Assembly (NCBI GenBank): GCA_002493305.1
Contig: DKYJ01000024.1
Location: 601 to 17,513, forward strand
DNA length: 16,913 nt
Source: Clostridiales bacterium UBA7103
GTDB taxonomy: Bacteria > Bacillota > Clostridia > Oscillospirales > Oscillospiraceae
Reading direction: 5' to 3'
Numbering within the stretch: the first letter of the stretch is position 1; the number at the start of each line of letters is the position of its first letter. Shown here in pieces: positions 13,398 through 16,913 of this stretch. The translations under genes and the position numbers were made by a program. Under the pieces are notes generated by a model, which was not told the DNA's origin, searched no databases, and saw only the letters and a program-made list of their open reading frames with translations.

Positions 13398-13901
13398 ATG
13401 AAAATAAAGCGGGAAGCCTTGGTGGATGTGTATATAACGCAGGCGCTTCTGATGCTGCTGAAAAAGAAAGAATATAAAAATATTTCAATTACGGAAATAT
13501 GCAAAAAAGCGGGCGTTACCAGAATGTCGTTCTATCGGAACTTTGAGAACAAGGACGATATACTTTTTAAACGAGTCAGAGCCGTTACGGACGAGTTCCT
13601 GAAGCAATCGGCCATCAGCTATAAAAACGACAAGCTCGGCAGCTATTTTACAAAGCTCTTTACCCATCTAAGGCAGCAAACGGAGCTTTGCAGCGCCCTC
13701 GATAAAGCGGGGCTTATCTATATGATAAAGGACGAATTTGACCGCGTTTTCCTGAACACATACCGGCAGGAATATGATGAATACAAGTCGGTTTTCCTTG
13801 CCGGGGGCATATATAATGTGTTCCTTCTCTGGTTTAAAAACGGTTGCCGTGACGCACCCGAAGCCTTGGCGAAAAGATTGGATGATATACTAACGCAATA
13901 G
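13398..13901 (+). CDS. TetR/AcrR-family transcriptional regulator, 167 aa
   Basis: The N-terminal TetR domain is clear: ALVDVYITQALLMLLKKKEYKNISITEICKKAGV, then TRMSFYRNFENKDDILFKRV, with the helix-turn-helix at about 29-51. The C-terminal ligand domain (60-167) is helical and resembles the TetR_C_7 type common in Firmicutes (FLAGGIYNVFLLWFKNGC). GGGAG precedes the ATG at 13398. Divergence from the hydrolase and the shared palindrome make autorepression and hydrolase repression likely. The ligand is unknown. Base composition is more A-rich than in the neighbouring pyr and lsp genes. Confidence 0.92.
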   Translation: MKIKREALVDVYITQALLMLLKKKEYKNISITEICKKAGVTRMSFYRNFENKDDILFKRVRAVTDEFLKQSAISYKNDKLGSYFTKLFTHLRQQTELCSALDKAGLIYMIKDEFDRVFLNTYRQEYDEYKSVFLAGGIYNVFLLWFKNGCRDAPEALAKRLDDILTQ

Positions 13902-13911
13902 CTGTGCAGCT

Positions 13912-13945
13912 GACTAAACCCCTGCCGGATGGCAGGGGTTTAGTC
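13912..13945. terminator. Bidirectional hairpin between convergent genes
   Basis: GACTAAACCCCTGCC at 13912-13926 pairs perfectly with GGCAGGGGTTTAGTC at 13931-13945 across GGAT. A T-run is present only within the stem (GGGGTTTA on both strands). Placement between the tetR stop and the stop of the minus-strand membrane protein gene suggests it serves both. Confidence 0.75.
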
Positions 13946-13956
13946 ATAAATCGGCT

Positions 13957-14157
13957 TTATTTCTTGTTCTTCGCGGCGTAGCGGAACATCCAAACCACGA
14001 TGGCCAGCAGCGCCAAAATCACCAACAGACCCAGAACCGCGTCGATCAGCCCGCCGAGCAGTCCAACAGCACCGCTTATGAGCTTGTACGCCAGCACAAC
14101 TATGCCCACAGCCACGGCGGCACCGGCTACGGCAGCGATTATTTTTCCAGCTTTCAT
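13957..14157 (-). CDS. Small membrane protein, 66 aa
   Basis: Two hydrophobic stretches (about 7-23 and 27-58), rich in Ala, Gly, Val and Leu, with positive ends (MKAGK, FRYAAKNKK), make a helical-hairpin membrane protein. AAAGGA precedes the ATG by about 8 nt. It is last in the run ileS-lspA-rluD, 13 nt after the rluD stop, probably cotranscribed. I do not recognise a family; a holin-like or phage-shock-like shape is only a resemblance. Confidence 0.72.
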   Translation of the reverse strand: MKAGKIIAAVAGAAVAVGIVVLAYKLISGAVGLLGGLIDAVLGLLVILALLAIVVWMFRYAAKNKK

Positions 14158-14170
14158 TTGATTTTTCCTT

Positions 14171-15094
14171 TCAGGCTATTGTTTGCCCCAGCTTATTCAG
14201 AACTTCCCTGAAGTAAGCCGGCAGCTCCGTCTCCAGCCGTATATGCTCTCCTGTTCGCGGATGTATGAATTTAAGTGCCCGGGCGTGGAGACATTGTCCA
14301 TCCAGTCCTTTTTCCGGCGAGGGCGCGCCGTAGGTGTAGTCTCCCAGCAGCGGGTGGCCGAGACTCGCCATGTGCACGCGGATCTGGTGCGTGCGCCCGG
14401 TCTCCAGCGCGCAGCGGATATGAGTATAGCCCCGATAGCGGTCGATGACCTGCCAGTGGGTCACGGCGGGGCGGGAGTTTTTCTCCGTCACGGCCATGCG
14501 CTTTCTGTCGGCGGGGTGACGGCCGATGGGCCGATCAACGGTGCCGCTGTCCTCACGCAGCCTGCCCCGGACAATAGCCTCGTATTCGCGGGAAAGGCTC
14601 CTGTCGGCAAGCTGGGCGGAAAGGCTCAGATGGGCAAAGTCATTCTTCGCGGCAATTATAAGCCCCGAGGTATCCTTGTCTATCCTATGCACGATGCCGG
14701 GGCGCAGCTCCCCGCCGATGCCGGAGAGCGACGCGCCGCAGTGGTACATCAGGGCGTTTACAAGCGTACCGTCAGGGTGCCCGGCGGCGGGGTGCACCAC
14801 CATGCCCCGGGCCTTGTTGACGACTATCAGATCCTCGTCCTCATAGACCACGTCCAGCGGGATATCCTGCGCAATGAGCGCCGTATCCTCCGCCGGAGGC
14901 AGGCAGAGCCGAAATTCCTCCCCGGCGGAGCATTTGTAGTTCTTGCGAACCGGCACGCCGCCCTGCGTCACATGCCCGTCCTCCGCCAAGCGCTGAGCCG
15001 CGCTGCGGCTCAGACCCTGTACAGAGCGCGCAAGGAGAGCGTCGATACGCTCGCCGCTCTCCAAGGCTTTGACGGTTATTATATTTCCGTCCAT
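14171..15094 (-). CDS. rluD: RluA/RluD-family rRNA pseudouridine synthase
   Basis: 307 residues. An N-terminal S4 RNA-binding domain (about 14-66, RIDALLARSVQGLSRSAAQRL) precedes the catalytic domain: VVYEDEDLIVVNKARGMVVHPAAG, then HRIDKDTSGLIIAAKN (136-151) with catalytic D139, REYEAIVRG, and LETGRTHQIRVHMASLGHPLLGD. RluD-type enzymes convert uridines of 23S rRNA helix 69 to pseudouridine; which uridines this paralogue modifies cannot be told from sequence. The start lies 6 nt after the lspA stop with only a weak ribosome binding site, so translation is probably coupled. The lspA-rluD order is common in Firmicutes. Confidence 0.93.
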   Translation of the reverse strand: MDGNIITVKALESGERIDALLARSVQGLSRSAAQRLAEDGHVTQGGVPVRKNYKCSAGEEFRLCLPPAEDTALIAQDIPLDVVYEDEDLIVVNKARGMVVHPAAGHPDGTLVNALMYHCGASLSGIGGELRPGIVHRIDKDTSGLIIAAKNDFAHLSLSAQLADRSLSREYEAIVRGRLREDSGTVDRPIGRHPADRKRMAVTEKNSRPAVTHWQVIDRYRGYTHIRCALETGRTHQIRVHMASLGHPLLGDYTYGAPSPEKGLDGQCLHARALKFIHPRTGEHIRLETELPAYFREVLNKLGQTIA

Positions 15095-15100
15095 ATTGCT

Positions 15101-16003
15101 TTATTTGAACTCGTTGAGAATGTCGTCAAGGTCGAAATCCTCCGCGCTCTTGGCGGATTTGGCAGCCGGAGCAGGCGCGGGCGCGTCTATCGGAGCCGCG
15201 GGCGTGGGTGTCGGAGCCGCCGGAGCCACAGGCGGCGCATAGCTGGGCTGTACGCCTGCACGGGCGTTGGCACGTTCCCACTCGGCGAAGGGGTCGTTAT
15301 CCGCCGCGTTCTGAACAGGCGCGGCAGTGGGGACGGCAGTGGGCGCGGCAGGGGCAGCGGCAGCCTCCGCTCTCTGGCGGGCAGCGCGCGCGGCCTTATA
15401 CTGCTCATATTCGTCCTCATGCTTGCGGCGTTTTTTGGGCTTCTCGGCAGGGACTTCCTCTTCCGCGACAGGCTCAGCCTTGGCCTTTTTGCGGGCGGGG
15501 CGATCCTCTTCCTCGTCGTCCTCCGCGAATTCCTCGTCACCCTGGGGGCTCCGTTCAAGGAACAGCGCCAGAATGAACACCACGCAGAACACGGTTATCA
15601 CAATATCCGCCACATTGAAAATGGGGAACCAGTCCAGAAAGCTCAGCTCAAACTTGAACATATCCTGAACGTAGCCATAGATCACTCTGTCAAGGCAGTT
15701 GGAAAGACCGCCCGCCGTGACCAGCACGATGCTCCAGCGGCTGACAGGGCCAGAGATGAACTTGGTGGCCAGCGCAAGGATCACTGCGACGGTGAAAACA
15801 CCTGTCAGAATGATGAAGTAAATTCGTGCTCCGCCGCCGCTGAGGAAACCAAAGGCGGCGCCGTCATTATGAAGGTTGACAAGGCTGACAACACCGGGGA
15901 TAAGACCCTCACCCAGGGAGTCCATGGGGATAGCGCCCGCGACCCAGTATTTCACCCACTGGTCGATTATAACGACCACCAAGGCAACTATTGCGTACAG
16001 CAT
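15101..16003 (-). CDS. lspA: Prolipoprotein signal peptidase LspA with long C-terminal extension
   Basis: The first ~150 residues are a standard LspA with four membrane helices: IIDQWVKYWV near the start, NLHNDGAAFGF (43-53), GGLSNCLDRVIYGYVQD (98-114), and FNVADIVITVF (129-139). The catalytic aspartates are D114 and D133, with the 19-residue spacing seen in Pseudomonas LspA. It cleaves lipoprotein signal peptides in the membrane, e.g. the TctC lipoprotein here. Residues 151-300 are an added cytoplasmic tail, acidic then Lys/Arg-rich then Ala/Pro-rich, ending FDLDDILNEFK. The ATG at 16003 has GGAGAG just upstream; a TTG four codons earlier overlaps that site. A CTGCGG/CCGCAG hairpin lies at 16020-16037. 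Confidence 0.92.
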   Translation of the reverse strand: MLYAIVALVVVIIDQWVKYWVAGAIPMDSLGEGLIPGVVSLVNLHNDGAAFGFLSGGGARIYFIILTGVFTVAVILALATKFISGPVSRWSIVLVTAGGLSNCLDRVIYGYVQDMFKFELSFLDWFPIFNVADIVITVFCVVFILALFLERSPQGDEEFAEDDEEEDRPARKKAKAEPVAEEEVPAEKPKKRRKHEDEYEQYKAARAARQRAEAAAAPAAPTAVPTAAPVQNAADNDPFAEWERANARAGVQPSYAPPVAPAAPTPTPAAPIDAPAPAPAAKSAKSAEDFDLDDILNEFK

Positions 16004-16067
16004 ATCTCTCTCCAATCTGCTGCGGCACAGCCCGCAGCGCGAAAATTAGTCGTCCGTGCGGCAGAGC

Positions 16068-16913
16068 TTACAGCTTTGCGACCACAGCGGCACAGCGGGG
16101 GCAAAGCCCGGTTTCGGGATCGGCCTGCTCGGAATGCATCCAGCAGCGGGGGCACTTGGTGCCCGGCGCCTCGACGACAGCCACGGACAGCCCGGGGTTC
16201 TTCACACCCTGGCCGGTGACGGCCTCGGCGGGGAGCTCCTCGTCCTCGGTGATGAGGCACTTGGACACAATGAACAGCTCCGCAAGGTTCATGCCGGAGA
16301 TGCTGTCCACCTGCTCCTTGGCGTCCTTGCCAACATGCAGGGTAACGGCGGCCTCAAGGGACTTGCCTATACGCTTTGAGCCGCGGGCGGCCTCGAGCAC
16401 ACCGTTCACATCGTCTCTCACGCTGATGAGAGCATCCCAGCGGGCAAGAGCCTCATCGCTGAGAGCGTACTCGGCAAAGGGCTTGTTCATGCAGTTGAGC
16501 ACGACATTGCGCCCGTCATCACTGTCGCGGTGGGGCATAGCCGCCCAGATCTCATCACAGGTAAAGGCGAGGATCGGCGCGAACATCTTTGTCATGCTGT
16601 CAAGGATCAGGTAAAGCGCGGTCTGAGCGCTGCGGCGCTTGAGACTGTCGCGCTGCTCACAGTAGAGCCTGTCCTTGATGATGTCGAGGTAGAAGCTGGA
16701 AAGCTCAACCACGCAGAAGTCGTTGATAGCGTGGGACACCACATGGAACTCGTAATCATAGTATGCACTCTCGACCTTCTCGATCAAAGCGTTGAGCTTG
16801 GTGATAGCCCAGCGGTCAAGCTCCTCCATATCCTCGGGAGCGACCAGATCATTCGCGTCAAAGCCGTCAAGGTTGCCGAGGCAGTATCTGGCGGTGTTGC
16901 GGAACTTCAGGTA
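16068..16913 (-). CDS. ileS: Isoleucine-tRNA ligase, C-terminal part (cut by window end)
   Basis: The last 281 codons of IleRS; the frame runs open to the window edge. Visible are the anticodon-binding domain start (YLKFRNTARYCLGNL, then LDRWAITKLNALI), AINDFCVVELSSFYLDIIKDRLYCE, a long helical stretch ending SMTKMFAPILAFTCDEIW, and a C-terminal zinc finger CPRCW...CPRC within the last 30 residues that supports tRNA binding in bacterial-type IleRS. Catalytic HIGH and KMSKS motifs lie outside the window. It precedes lspA by 64 bp on the same strand, a usual arrangement. The ATG at 16829 is internal, not a start. Confidence 0.95.
   Translation of the reverse strand, partial: YLKFRNTARYCLGNLDGFDANDLVAPEDMEELDRWAITKLNALIEKVESAYYDYEFHVVSHAINDFCVVELSSFYLDIIKDRLYCEQRDSLKRRSAQTALYLILDSMTKMFAPILAFTCDEIWAAMPHRDSDDGRNVVLNCMNKPFAEYALSDEALARWDALISVRDDVNGVLEAARGSKRIGKSLEAAVTLHVGKDAKEQVDSISGMNLAELFIVSKCLITEDEELPAEAVTGQGVKNPGLSVAVVEAPGTKCPRCWMHSEQADPETGLCPRCAAVVAKL

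Noticed and set aside
14183..16219. A 678-codon plus-strand open frame opposite rluD and lspA
   Set aside because: It is antisense to two well-supported genes, its sequence is a mirror of their codon bias (Arg/Gly/Ala-rich, no domain), and no ribosome binding site or promoter precedes it.

Overview
The window looks like chromosome from a Gram-positive gut-type Clostridia, probably Oscillospirales/Oscillospiraceae (inference). Reasons: an ileS-lspA-rluD cluster, a PyrR-attenuated uracil permease operon, an MsmK/UgpC-type ABC ATPase, near-consensus sigma-A promoters with 17-bp spacers, strong AGGAGG ribosome binding sites, TTG/GTG starts, and REP-like hairpin repeats of a kind familiar from gut Firmicutes. 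No tRNA, rRNA, CRISPR array, transposase or phage gene was seen.

Layout. 1-270 holds no convincing gene, only small hairpin repeats. 271-1548 (-) encodes an M14 peptidoglycan peptidase with peptidoglycan-binding and LysM modules. 1662-4885 (+) is a complete tripartite tricarboxylate transporter operon (tctC-tctB-tctA) with its own promoter, a strong hairpin terminator after the binding-protein gene, and a second terminator at the end. 4949-6428 (+) is a single sugar-ABC-type ATPase gene behind a leader of about 220 nt with several mutually exclusive pairings. 6429-7039 is a gene-free mosaic of perfect hairpins and repeats.

7040-9458 is a small accessory block: an unrecognised 186-aa protein (-), two small Cro/CI regulators (+), a third Cro/CI regulator (-), and two tandem zinc-ribbon membrane proteins (+). 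Both divergent promoters in the block carry clear inverted repeats, so local repression is likely. 9571-11801 (+) is pyrR-uraA with a PyrR-type attenuation leader. 11866-12360 (+) is a DNA-binding protein with a membrane tail. 12369-13292 (-) and 13398-13901 (+) are a membrane-anchored alpha/beta hydrolase and a divergent TetR regulator sharing a 38-bp palindrome. 13957-16913 (-) is the housekeeping run ileS (cut by the window end), lspA with an unusually long C-terminal tail, rluD, and a small membrane protein.

How it fits together: mostly independent transcription units of nutrient uptake (TTT transporter, uracil permease, shared sugar ATPase), envelope maintenance (M14 peptidase, LspA) and translation (IleRS, RluD), interrupted by locally regulated accessory genes. 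The best candidates for undescribed biology are the structured leader of the ABC ATPase, the zinc-ribbon/Cro block with its operators, the hairpin mosaic at 6403-6974, and the acidic/Ala-Pro tail of LspA.
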